Origin: Ottelia alismoides
Lineage: Eukaryota; Streptophyta; Magnoliopsida; Alismatales; Hydrocharitaceae
Direction of reading: 5' to 3'
Length of the DNA: 64,000 nucleotides
Assembly (NCBI GenBank): GCA_037367405.1
Contig: JAZKJV010010627.1
Location: forward strand, 1,054,001 to 1,118,000
Position numbers and translations under genes: made by a program. The first letter of the stretch is position 1. Each line of letters opens with the position of its first letter. The notes below the pieces were generated by a model. The model made no database searches. It saw nothing but the letters and a program-made list of their open reading frames with translations, and had not been told where the DNA came from. Below, in pieces: positions 33,281 to 43,168 of this stretch.

Positions 33281-33670
33281 TACTCTACATGTGGAGCTGG
33301 AGTTGCCACACACCAGCGATGGAGCTGTTGTATCCAGGAGGGATACAACGAGAATAAGAGCTGACGAGCAAGCTTCATTTCTCATGGCGAAGGCCAAGTC
33401 ATGAAGGGACGTGGTTGTTCGTGAGAAGAACAAGTGCAGGAAGGGAGGCGGTGCACGCTTGCATTCCAATTGAGCAGCATCTGGAGGTGCATAGCGGATG
33501 GAGGACCGTGACGGGACGCCAGCTGAGGAAGGAATGCTTCGTTGATGACAACCAATTTTTCAGGTGGGGGAGGCTTGTCACACCCCCAAATTCCGTGATC
33601 GAGAATGATCATGCAAACACGGTAGCGGATGCATGAGAATGATCGATGGAGTTTGACTTAGGAGGAGTCA

Positions 33671-34955
33671 TGAATACATGGGTATTTTGGAGGTTATCGA
33701 CGAGAGTCTAGAGGCTCCACTGTACGTGACAATGGAGAAACGTCAGACAGGACACTGGCTCGGTAGCAGAGTGTCGTGGAGCTTGTATCAGTGCGAGTAT
33801 CGAAGAGTACAGACATCAGTTCACGACATGACGGTGGTTGCACGTAACGGGTACATACACGAGCGTAGAAAGCGATATGCAATGAAGCAGTATGCATCAA
33901 GGAGCAATGCAGTACGATTACATAGGCGTAAGCACGAAGGCACACAGTGTCGGTATTGACGCATGGCGATCCAAGGAGGCATGGAGCGTTGCAGGTGTTG
34001 AGTATGAGCGTTGTCGAGCATGCTCGGTAATACACGTACGAGAGTGGTCTGGAGGCCACGATACGAAGTTCTGGAGGACTTCCCCTTAGCATGCAGAACG
34101 CTAAGGAAAGGTTTACCATACGAGGGTTTGGAGGCCGCGGGTTCCCTTTGGCACAAGACCGAGTGCTCGGTGACACTCGGGGAAATATGGCAAAGCTGCA
34201 TCAGCAAGGCGTTGGAACGTGAGTTTGCTGATGATTAGGCAGTTGATGTGGCGTAAATCGTGCGGGAAGATGAAAGGACAATGAGGGAATCGAAGAGACG
34301 AGAAGACGAAGAGTTGCTGTGGAACACGAAGAGTTGCCGAAGAACTCGAAGGGTCTCTTGTGTCTTTGTTGTCATTATTGTAAATGTAATAATGAGTGTC
34401 CCTTGGGTTGCCTCGAGTCTTGTATATAAGGAGGGGTGGTGACTCATTTGTAAAAAACACAAGTGTAAAGTGTCCACACCTACTCCCGAGCGAGTCTCCC
34501 CTTCTAATAAGAGAAGTGCTTTGTGCCCGTGCTTGTGTGATTGCTTGGTTGTGTTCTTGAGCGTTCTTGGGCAAGTTCTTGAGAGTGTTCTTGAGCGATC
34601 CGAGAGTTTGTGCTTGTGCTTCTGTTGAAGCGTCGGTGCGTGAGCAAGCAGGAGTTCGAGAAGAGTTGGAGTGCATCCGTGACTGTTCTACTCGGGAAGG
34701 CTGGTTAGCTACGGGTTAGCTAACGCCGCACAGGTCGAAATCGATAGCGGGATTTTGACCCTGTGACAACTACCATCGCCTCTTTTGATTCTTCACAAGG
34801 TTGGTTTCTAAGGTGGGGAAACCATCTATGTGATCTTTAGGCGTTACGTTAGAGTCATTCAGACCATGGTGTCAACTTTGCACTAGAGGGCGTGAGCTCA
34901 CATTATCACATCTTCAACAAATCTATGGTCCCATAGACGGTCCCCAACACCTCCA
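33671..34955 (+). repeat. Gypsy-like right LTR (end approximate)
   Basis: Includes the shared 713 bp, then TCTTGTATATAAGGAGGGG and a T/G-rich segment with repeated TTCTTGAGCGTTCTTGGGC units (34550-34600). The end is placed near CCCCAACA at 34955 by the terminal CA only. Confidence 0.5.
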
Positions 34956-35533
34956 TTGTTGTTATTCCTGACATTCCTCGCACAGTCAGACTTATCTTTG
35001 ATAAACAAGTTTGGATAACACAAAATGGAAACAAACATATATGAGGTAGGGTACTAGGGTGTACTTATTGGTGTATGCCCAATAATTTCTAAAAAAGCAT
35101 GGAGAAAAAATGCGCATAAAGAACTTTGAGAACTCGAATAAAAAAACATTAAAAAATAAAATTAGATTCGAAAATGAATCCACAATTGACTTGCTTTGAT
35201 ACCATGTAGAAGTATATAGTGTAACATGCCGAATCTGAATTTATGTGATTCGAGATGGTCTTGAATGACCATCCTACTTAATGGGAGAATAGCTTATGGG
35301 GTCAGATATCACTGTTAGCTATATCAATAACTCCAATAATAAAGCCAAGTTTCAACCCTCGACCAATTTGGGACTAACACATCATAATTATATCTTCCCA
35401 CAAAATCCAATTACATAACCAATTGACTCAACCGTTCACTATCTCAACACACATCAATATATCCTATTTTCTACAGAACTTAAAAAGGAGTTCTTTCAAT
35501 TCATCTAATACTGCATCAAACTTGAAAGAACTT
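34956..35533. other. Unassigned stretch with a primer-binding-site-like motif
   Basis: Mostly A/T-rich. TTGCTTTGATACCATGT at 35191-35207 is the complement of ATGGTATCAAAGC, a tRNA-Met-type primer-binding site followed by a possible LTR start. It may be the 5' end of another minus-strand LTR element whose body is lost or unrecognised. No paired LTR or coding sequence supports this further. Confidence 0.35.
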
Positions 35534-35775
35534 TGTTGAGAATAGGAACGAATGAGATGTTTATTCCATAGAGCTAGTGTCTCTTATATAGAGAAAACCC
35601 TAGAGAGTACAAGGGTTACGGAACCCAACGGATCACGGGGGGTTACGGAACTCAAAGGGTCACAGAGGGTTACAGAACCCGAAGGGTCATGGGGGGTTAC
35701 GGAACCCGAAGGGTCACGGGAGGTTACAGAACCCGAAGGGTTACAAACATAAATGTAAATATAATAACTCTAACA
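35534..35775 (-). repeat. Copia-8 3' LTR
   Basis: TGTTGAGAATAGGAACG .. AATAACTCTAACA. It contains CTCTTATATAGAG (TATA complement) and the 27-bp tandem array at ~35612-35742. Confidence 0.9.
35612..35742. repeat. 27-bp tandem array in Copia-8 3' LTR
   Basis: Nearly five units of GGGTTACGGAACCCGAAGGG plus TCACGGG with few changes (27 bp each). Because 27 is a multiple of three the array is open in several frames on the + strand (repeated VTEPEGS text), which is a composition effect antisense to the element. Confidence 0.85.
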
Positions 35776-36227
35776 CTCCCCCTCAAGCTGGAGTTGAGAA
35801 AGCTGCAGCTTGTAACAAAAAGAAAAAGTATACACCACATCTTCACATGATGCATCATAAGAACATATGTCCACTGCTGATAGAAGACCTCGCTCGTGGA
35901 CGGGTTTGCGGCTTTCAGGTCACCGGAACGTATCTCTGCCATGCATGTAGAGTCATTGCGATATTAGGTCACCGGAACATATCTCTGTCGTGCCTGCAGG
36001 TCACCGGAATATATCTCTGTCGTGCCTGGAGAATAATCGCTGTAGAAGAAGTCCAACGTGGAGTAATAGTCAGGTCGTAAAAGAAGTATACGCCCTGACG
36101 AAGAAGTCGATGCTCGGTGAAGATGGATGATCTGAGTAGTAGTCTGGAGTGGAGGTTTGTCAGTCATGGTAGGGCAATAAACGTCCTGAAGAATCATCTC
36201 TGACTCCCCCTTTCTCCCATACATGAT
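35776..36227 (-). other. Copia-8 internal region, 3' part
   Basis: The minus strand has an 86-codon open frame (35964-36224, MYGRKGESEMILQDVY..) of unknown relation. Three imperfect ~30-bp repeats carry the core TATCTCTG.CGTGCCTG and the text CACCGGAA at about 35918-36030. The remaining internal part lies at 41938-42278 beyond Copia-9. Confidence 0.6.
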
Positions 36228-36370
36228 TGTTGGGAAAAATGAGCAAGATGTTTATTCCATAAGCCCTAGGCTCTCTTATATAGGAGAGTAGCCTATGGGT
36301 AAATTATATAAAGCATACAACTGAAAATAAAAATAACAGAGAGACACATAAACTACTATATGCGTTAACA
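36228..36370 (-). repeat. Copia-9 3' LTR
   Basis: TGTTGGGAAAAATGAGCAAG .. ATATGCGTTAACA, with TATA complement CTCTTATATAGGAG; followed by CTCCCCTCAAG, the polypurine complement. Confidence 0.92.
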
Positions 36371-36376
36371 CTCCCC

Positions 36377-39300
36377 TCAAGATGGAGCATAGATATCAAT
36401 CATGCTCAGCTTGGACGCACACTTCTGGAATGGGCCTCGTAGTAATGCCTTGGTGAATATATCCGCAGTTTGATTCTTTGAGGCAACATGAGAAGTAGCA
36501 ATGAACCCCTTCTGAATCATGTCACGTATGAAGTGACAGTCAACCTCAATGTGCTTGGTCCGCTCATGGAATGCTGGGTTGTTTGCAATGAACAAGGCTG
36601 CCTGATTATCACATTCCAAGTTCATAGGAAGTGATACATGTAGACATAGGTCTGTAAGTACAGCTTTCACCCACATCATCTCTGTGGTAGCCTGGGCCAT
36701 AGCCCTATATTCGGATTCAGCACTAGATCTAGCTACCACCGTCTGTTTCTTGCTCCTCCATGAGACTAGAGCATCTCCAACATAGACTGCAAACCCTGAG
36801 GTGGACTTCCTGTCCTTGGGACATCCTGCATAGTCTGCATCCGCACATGCTGAGATAGAAATCCCCTTTCCCTTCTTGAATAGCAGACCTGTACCTGGAG
36901 ATGATTTGAGATATCTAAGAATCATATGTATTGCATCCATATGAACCTGACGTGGTTGCTCCATGAACTGGCTCACACGACTCACTGCAAATGATATATC
37001 GGGTCTAGTGATCGTGACATACAACAGTTTGCGTACCAGTTCTCTGTATCTTCTCCTGTCCACCTCCTCTGTGTCATCATCATAGAGCTTCATGCTGGGA
37101 TCCATTGGTGTCGTAGCAGGCCGACACCCAAGCATACCTGTTTCACTCAACATATCTGTAACATATTTCCTCTGCGACATTACTAATCCATACGGATTTC
37201 TAGCAAATTCCAGCCCCAGAAAATATCTAAGGACTCCAAGATCCTTAGTGACAAATTCGCTTCCCAGCTTTTCTTTCGCCTGCTTTATGCCCTGCTCATC
37301 ATCTCCTGTAATCAAGATGTCATATACATAAACCATAATTGCAATAATACCTCTAGCAGTCTTCTTTACAAACAAGGAATGATCATCATTGGAGCGTTTG
37401 TATCCTTGTTTTTCATAGAGGTCTGAGAGCTTCTGAAACCATGCTCTGGGGCTCTGCTTAAGGCCATAGATAGCCTTATGAAGTATGCATACCTTGGAAC
37501 ACTCCCCCTCAACAGCAAAACCGGGTGGCTGTTGCATATAGACTTCCTCCTGCAAATCTCCATATAAGAACGCGTTCTTCACATCCAACTGATACAGCGG
37601 CCAGTCTCGAGCAACTGCAACTGACAACAAGATCCGGAGAGTGGAATGACGGGCTACTGGCGAGAATGTATCAAGGTAATCTACCCCGTATGTCTGTGTA
37701 AAACCACGTGCAACAAGACGTGCCTTGTATCTATCAATAGAACCGTCTGCATTGTGCTTCACCATAAATACCCACTTGCAGCTCACCGGGGTCACATCTG
37801 GAGGTATAGGAACTAGACTCCAAGTTCCTCTAGATTGAAGTGCCGCCATTTCTTCCTCCATTGCTAGCCGCCATCTATTGTCCTGCAGGGCATCTTGATA
37901 ATTCCGTGGAATATCTACAGCTGACAGGGCCACCACAAATTTCCTGAAATCCCTAGATAGTCTCTCAAAAGACACAGAAGCTGACAAGGGATATGTAACA
38001 CAGCTCCTCTTCGATTTGCGTATAGCAATGGGAACATCTAAATCGGCTGTAGCCTCATCTGGCCCCTGCAACATATCCTGCTCAGAAATATCATTAGATC
38101 CATCAATAGAAGTATCTTCATTACATACCATAGGCGAGCTAGGAGACGAGTCATGACCATGAGCGGGAGGAGGCCTGCGGGTATAATGGAACGGTAGTGG
38201 TGAGACGGGTATTTGTGGTGGTGGCGGTGGTGGTGGTGGTGACGGTGGTGGTGGTGGTGAGGGCGCTGGAGATGGTGGTGTTATGTATATGGCATCAGTA
38301 GGCAGTGGAGATAGCTGCTGATCTCCTGAGGCTGAAAAATACATTACAGATTCAAAAAATGTAACATCTGCACTGATCATATACCGCCGACGCAGAGGAT
38401 CAAAACACTTGTACCCCTTTTGAGTTCTGGAGTACCCAACGAAAACACACTTGACAGCCCTAGGAGAGAGCTTGTCAGTACCAGGCGACAACTGATGGAA
38501 AAAGGCTACCGAACCAAACACACGGGGAGTAAGAGAGAACAGATCCTTCCCAGGATAGATAAGGGAAAACGGAATCTGTTCATCCAAGACAGAAGAAGGC
38601 ATACGATTGATTAGGTAACATGCAGTGAGAACTGCATCACCCCAGTTAGAGTAGGGAACATGACTCTGTATAAGAAGTGATCTTGTGACATCAAGAAGGT
38701 GGTGGTGTTTCCTTTCAGCAATTCCATTTTGTTGAGAGGTATGAGCACATGATGTTTGGTGAATGATCCCTTTTGAGGAATAATAGTTGGCAAGGACATG
38801 AGTGCACAGTTCTAGGGCATTATCACTTCTCACAAACTTCACAGATGTGGAGAAAACATTTTGAATTTCATTAAGAAAATGGATAATAATATTGCCTGCT
38901 TCAGATTTATTTTTCATCAAAAATACCCATGACACACGAGAGAAATCATCCACAAAAACTATATAAAATCTGTGTCCCTGATGATCAGGTACACGACTCG
39001 GACCCCAGACATCAATATGAAATAACACGAATTGGAGGTACTACTCCGACCTGGACGACTGGGAAAGGTCGACCTGTGATGCTTTCCCAATTGACACGCC
39101 TCACATTGGATAGATGTGTGAGGAAGACCCTGGGGTAATACACGACGCAACTTCTGAAGCGGTAGATGTCCAAGGCGCAGATGCCACAATAAAGGAGATG
39201 CTGGTCCAGTGGGAAGGGATGAGGTTCCAGCGAATGGAGTCTGATTCAGGCGATAGAGGCCTCCTTGCTCATAGCCACGACCAATCACGTTGCCCGTATG

Positions 39301-40990
39301 GATGTCCTGAAAAATAAGAGAAGATGGATCGAAAATTGCCCGACAATGTAGATCCTTCGTAATCTGACTAATTGACAACAAATTCATTGAAAAATCAGGT
39401 GCATGTAACACATTCTTGAGCTGCATAGAAGATGTCAATCTAATCTCCCCCTGACCAGTGATGGGGGAATGTGTACCATTGGCAATGACTACTGTTCGGC
39501 CTGGAGGAATATGAGAATATCCTGTAAGTAAACTCTGATCGCCACATAGGTGATGTGTAGCACCCGAGTCCATAATCCACGGTAATGAATCTGATCTACT
39601 GCTGGTCCAGTGGGAAGGGATGAGGTTCCAGCGAATGGAGTCTGATTCAGGCGATAGAGGCCTCCTTGCTCATAGCCACGACCAATCACGTTGCCCGTAT
39701 GGATGTCCTGAAAAATAAGAGAAGATGGATCGAAAATTGCCCGACAATGTAGATCCTTCGTAATCTGACTAATTGACAACAAATTCATTGAAAAATCAGG
39801 TGCATGTAACACATTCTTGAGCTGCATAGAAGATGTCAATCTAATCTCCCCCTGACCAGTGATGGGGGAATGTGTACCATTGGCAATGACTACTGTTCGG
39901 CCTGGAGGAATATGAGAATATCCTGTAAGTAAACTCTGATCGCCACATAGGTGATGTGTAGCACCCGAGTCCATAATCCACGGTAATGAATCTGATCTAC
40001 TACTGGTAAATGCAAGTACGCTACCTGAGGCACTGGTCGTCGCAGAGGCAGAAGCAGCGGCATCAGATTGACTCTCAGTAGTAGGTGCTGGGCCAGATGG
40101 GGGAATAATGCCTCTCAGACGGGCAACTAGATCATCGAACCGCTGATCGAAAGTAGCAGCAGATGGAGGCTCTATCTGCTCAGCGACTCGTGCAGATGCA
40201 AGAAATCCATACTTTGAGTAGCATGTATCTTCATTGTGTCCAACACGATGACAGTAAGTACAAGTTGGCCTAGTGCGGCCTCCTCTTCCACGGGGTCCAC
40301 GTCCACGGCTCTGATGATGAAATCCGCGACCCCTGTTGGCTGCCATAGCTGAAGTATTCTGATTCGTGACCGTGGAAGGAACTGTGATCCGACTCAGTCT
40401 ATGGAAAACTTCCTCCATGGGAGGAATAGTAGAGTCGGCCAAGATCTGGGATCGTGCCGCCTCATACTCTGGATCGTGTGCAGCAAGGAACACACCCACC
40501 ATAGTCGCGTTCCTATATGTCTTCTGCTGTTCTGGCGTGGCTGTCAGGGGCATGAAGCTGTAGAGCTTCTCAACATCCCTCTCAGTGATGTGTAGAGAGA
40601 ATGTAGAGGGCGACCATTCTGCTTTATTGTGAATATATCATGCTGAAGTTGCAGAATTTTTGTCTCATTCTTTGCCTGCGAATATGTAGCCGCCAGAATG
40701 TCCCACATATCCTTGGCTGTGGGTTGATGTAGAATGTCATTGGCAATCTCAATTGCCAACGTACCAGATAGCCAAACTTTGGCATATGCATCATCAGCCT
40801 CCCAAGAGGCATTGGCTCCAGTCTTCTCAGCAGGTTCTGGTTCGGTAAGAATGTGCTTCTTGCCTGTGGACTTCATCATGCTCATGAACTGCATCGCCCA
40901 CAGTTCATAGTTTGTACAGTCCATCTTTACAATAGGTGCTGGACCACGAAAGGCGCCGATAGATGGGATATCCGCCTTGCTTTCTGACAT
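36377..40990 (-). pseudogene. Copia-9 gag-pol polyprotein, nearly intact
   Basis: ATG at 40990 starts gag (MSESKADIPSIGAFRGPAP). The frame shifts near 40572 (one base lost after SLRGM). A zinc knuckle CTYCHRVGHNEDTC lies near 40220-40270. The protease MDSGATHHLC appears twice because of the 401-bp tandem duplication. Another single-base loss near 39031 shifts the frame in integrase. From 39028 to 36377 runs an unbroken 883-codon frame: integrase core (HIDVWGPSRV, VDDFSRVSW, RSDNALEL, QQNGIAERKHHH), a proline-rich spacer, RT (MEEEMAALQSRGTWS) and RNase H (ACADADYAGCPKDRKSTSG, SSAESEYRAM, CDNQAALFIANN) to IDIYAPS. The RT catalytic YVDD reads YVYD (37319-37330), which should abolish polymerase activity. 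Confidence 0.93.
39200..40001. repeat. 401-bp tandem duplication in Copia-9
   Basis: 39200-39600 and 39601-40001 are essentially identical copies covering the protease site and the start of integrase. The junction lies at GATCTACT|GCTGGTCC. 401 is not a multiple of three, so reading from protease into the second copy goes out of frame. The near identity of the units means the duplication is recent. Confidence 0.93.
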
Positions 40991-41794
40991 ACTGGAGACT
41001 GAAGACTGGAGCGAGTGACCGAGGATGAAATTCGTCTACAATGACATTGACGGGTTTAGTTGCACGTGTAGACCTCAAGCAACTAAACCCATGTAGATGA
41101 TGGTGTGCGCTTTAGGGCTTAGCACACGCGCACGCGTACAGGAAGCACGCGTACACTCAACCGGGAGAACGCACAGTCACAGGGGCGCTGGTGCGCGTTG
41201 CGCGCTCTGGTAGCACGCTGTTGCGTGCACTGGTAGCACGCTGGGGTCGCGCGGTTATGCGTGAAGGCTCACGCGCAGCCGCACAGTGGACAGGAGCAGC
41301 GCACCCCGTACCAAGGCCTTAAATGTCGGTTTCGGTCACCATTTCGGTATTGACCAAAACAGAATTTCGATGGAATTTCGGTGGAATTTCGACCGAAATT
41401 TCGGTCATTTCGGTCATTTTTTGTACTAGCACCCCCATATTTCGGTCATTTCGGTTATTTCGGTCGAATTTCGATTTCGACTGGATATCGATATTCGACA
41501 GAAATTCGACCGAATTTCGCTGAAATTTGAGGCCATGCCCCGTACACGGAGTGCTACAACGCGTGAACAATCAGTGCGCGGAATGCTGCGCACTCGCGCG
41601 GGAGGATGCACACTTGCACAGGAGGAGGCGCGCAGAGAGCGCTAGCGCAGGAGCAGCAGGGGCGCAGCCGCGCGTGCGGCGGAAGAGGAGGCTGCGCCGA
41701 TCAGAGAGAGAGAGAGAAAGAGAGGCCGGCGGGTGGGGTAGGGTTAGGGTTAGGGTTTCGAGAACTCCGGTCTAGAACCGTCACTCTGATATCA
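40991..41794 (-). other. Copia-9 leader, GC-rich, carrying MITE M4
   Basis: Leader between primer-binding site and gag, rich in GCGCGTGCG and CACGC units. A telomere-like tract AGGGTTAGGGTTAGGGTTT lies at 41739-41757 close to the primer-binding site. Open frames on both strands here are composition effects. Confidence 0.65.
41312..41537 (+). mobile_element. MITE M4 (hAT-like TTTCGGTC family)
   Basis: 226 bp, CAAGGCCTTAAATG .. AAATTTGAGGCCATG, with the perfect 8-bp TSD CCCCGTAC (41304-41311 and 41538-41545). It is a good reference copy: terminal inverted repeats of 13 bp with two mismatches (CAAGGCCTTAAAT against CATGGCCTCAAAT). Inserted in the leader of Copia-9, the youngest host element, so the family moved recently. 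Confidence 0.95.
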
Positions 41795-41937
41795 TGTTGG
41801 GAAAAATGAGCAAGATGTTTATTCCATAAGCCCTAGGCTCTCTTATATAGGAGAGTAGCCTTTGGGTAAATTACATAAAGCATACAACTGGAAATAAAAA
41901 TAACAGAGAGACACATAAACTACTATATGCGTTAACA
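41795..41937 (-). repeat. Copia-9 5' LTR
   Basis: Same length and ends as the 3' LTR, with three single-base differences (CCTTTGGG, ATTACATA, ACTGGAAA). Confidence 0.92.
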
Positions 41938-42278
41938 TGATAGAATAAAGAGTATGGAACATGAAGTTGGGAGAAACAAAAAGTTAGGAGAAACAAGTCG
42001 TGATGAAGCATGGGCTGTTGGATGGGGGGGTGGGCTCCAGGCAGTGCCGACGACGCCGGAGGAGCGGCGTGAGCTGTTGGAGCCTCGGGCGTCGCTTTAG
42101 GTGTCGTTGGAGGTGGCAGCTGGTGCTGCTGGGGGGTCGGGCTGACTTGCGCGAGACTATCGAATCCATGAGCGACGCAGGAGGTCCATCCCTCTCTCCT
42201 TGTCGGCGGAGAGAGGGTTGGTGGTGTCGACGGATTTAGGGTATTAGACTTCGGTCTAGGATCGTCGCTCTGATACCA
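41938..42278 (-). other. Copia-8 internal region, 5' part
   Basis: Follows the primer-binding site. The minus strand holds a 61-codon frame starting MDSIVSRKSARPPSS (41984-42169), rich in Arg, Pro and Leu, with no recognised family. The leader begins with the same ~30 bases as the autonomous relatives. Confidence 0.6.
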
Positions 42279-42520
42279 TGTTGAGAAGGGGAAGGAATGT
42301 GATGTTTATTCCATAGAGCCATGGTCTCTTGTATAGAGAAAACCCTAGAGAGTACAAGTGTTACGGAACCCGAAGGGTCACGGGGGGTTACGGAACTCGA
42401 AGGGTCACAGAGGGTTACAGAACCCGAAGGGTCATGGGGGGTTACGCAACCCGAAGGGTCACGGGGGGTTACAGAACCCGAAGGGTTACAAACACAAATG
42501 TAAATATAATAACTCTAACA
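42279..42520 (-). repeat. Copia-8 5' LTR
   Basis: Same length and layout as the 3' LTR, with ten or so base differences by eye. The TATA complement here reads CTCTTGTATAGAG. Adjoins the primer-binding site complement. Confidence 0.9.
42359..42488. repeat. 27-bp tandem array in Copia-8 5' LTR
   Basis: The same array of nearly five 27-bp units as in the other LTR, with the same unit number, so the array predates this insertion. Confidence 0.85.
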
Positions 42521-42525
42521 AACTT

Positions 42526-43168
42526 CATATAAGCTTACATGGAGTTCAAGTTCCAAATTTTGGTTGAAATGCATTAAAATCCTATAGGTTTTGTCAAATT
42601 AACTGTTGGTTGACTATAATTTGCCACTATGGTCGGTGGAATTCTTTCATATGCTTATGTCATACATAAAATAGAAGTTCTTAGACACATCTCAGGTAAA
42701 TTTAAAAGTTCAACGACCACGAGGAGTTCATTTTATCATCACAGTTTTTCTTTTATGTTCCCTAAAAAATTGTCTTTTATGAAAGCAGCATTCTGGTAAT
42801 CAAAATATGAAATTCGACCACGTATCCTAGAATCCTGTGTCCACTGCTGGACAGGGGGTGATTGTTGGGTCTAAAAAGTTTAATTTTCCTATGCGTGTGT
42901 GCAAGGGTGGATGGTGTTCAACTTCAACAATGGTTAGTAATGTGTTCATATCAGGAGATGTCCATGGAAAGTAGAAAGAGTTTCTTTTAGTATCCTCCAT
43001 TACCCATTCTTCCTAGATTAATTCATGCATTGTTATTTGTTAATTGTTTATCTATGTATACATATTTTAAATCGGTAGGTGGTTGCATTTCACACAATAT
43101 TGCATGTTGAATTTATGCCTGGTTTTGGGGCACATTTTCTCATGGCCATTTCTTGTTGGCAATTTTAG
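42526..43168 (+). other. 3' end of CENH3 intron 2, unique sequence
   Basis: No repeat or coding text is recognised. It is A/T-rich with T-rich runs, as plant introns are, and ends TTGTTGGCAATTTTAG before exon 3. The TSD AACTT of Copia-8 marks its left border. Confidence 0.55.

Larger units (their letters stand above)
31417..34955 (+). mobile_element. Gypsy-like non-autonomous LTR element
   Basis: Two long direct repeats, 31417-32130 and 33671-34383, both begin TGAATA(A/C)(A/T)TGGGTATTTTGGAGG and stay alignable for ~714 bp. A purine stretch GGAGGAG precedes the right copy, as a polypurine tract should. The right copy continues with a TATA-like GTATATAAGGAGG (34420-34433) and a possible transcript leader; the matching part of the left copy is missing. 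The ~1.5 kb between them encodes only a Ty3/gypsy-type gag, with no pol. The right end (about 34955) is uncertain and no TSD was found. MITE M3 lies in gag. Confidence 0.65.
36228..41937 (-). mobile_element. Copia-9: best-preserved copia element, nested in Copia-8
   Basis: Two 143-bp LTRs (36228-36370 and 41795-41937) differ at only about 3 positions, making this the youngest complete copia insertion here by that measure. Flanks share TGAT (ATGAT at 36223-36227; TGATA after 41937), so the TSD is probably ATGAT with one base lost at the right border. The primer-binding site complement reads CTGATATCA, with one change from CTGATACCA. Length 5710 bp, or 5075 bp without MITE M4 with its duplication and without the 401-bp internal duplication. 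Confidence 0.92.
35534..42520 (-). mobile_element. Copia-8: short non-autonomous copia-type element hosting Copia-9
   Basis: Two 242-bp LTRs (35534-35775 and 42279-42520) with the perfect TSD AACTT (35529-35533 and 42521-42525). The primer-binding site complement CTCTGATACCA lies at 42268-42278 and the polypurine complement CTCCCCCTCAAGCTGG at 35776. Without Copia-9 the element is only ~1.27 kb, with ~0.8 kb internal sequence and no gag, RT or integrase. The ~30 bases after the primer-binding site (TGGTATCAGAGCGACGATCC) closely match the leaders of Copia-5, -9 and -11, so those could have supplied its proteins (inference). Structure is like a TRIM element but with longer LTRs that carry a 27-bp repeat array. 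Confidence 0.88.
4215..43168 (+). other. CENH3 intron 2, ~38.95 kb, packed with transposons
   Basis: It begins GTGAGT directly after ..PFIRT and ends CAATTTTAG directly before the exon beginning VREIT; both exons are phase 0 here, as expected where other plant CENH3 genes continue FIR-x-V-(R/K)-EI. The first ~600 bp (4215-4816) and last ~640 bp (42526-43168) look like ordinary unique intron DNA. Nearly all of the rest is explained by nested LTR elements, LINE pieces and MITEs listed separately. Such length does not by itself prevent splicing in plants, but whether this intron is spliced is not shown by the sequence. Confidence 0.75.

Noticed and set aside
35612..35742. CRISPR-like direct repeats
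   Set aside because: Units are contiguous without unique spacers, lie inside an LTR and have a second copy in the other LTR; the genome is a plant.
41736..41758. Telomere tract
   Set aside because: Only about three units, inside the leader of an LTR element, and conserved at that place in relatives.
42321..42567. Open frames with repeated nine-residue units, possible repeat protein
   Set aside because: They are the 27-bp array of the Copia-8 LTR read antisense; three frames are open at once.
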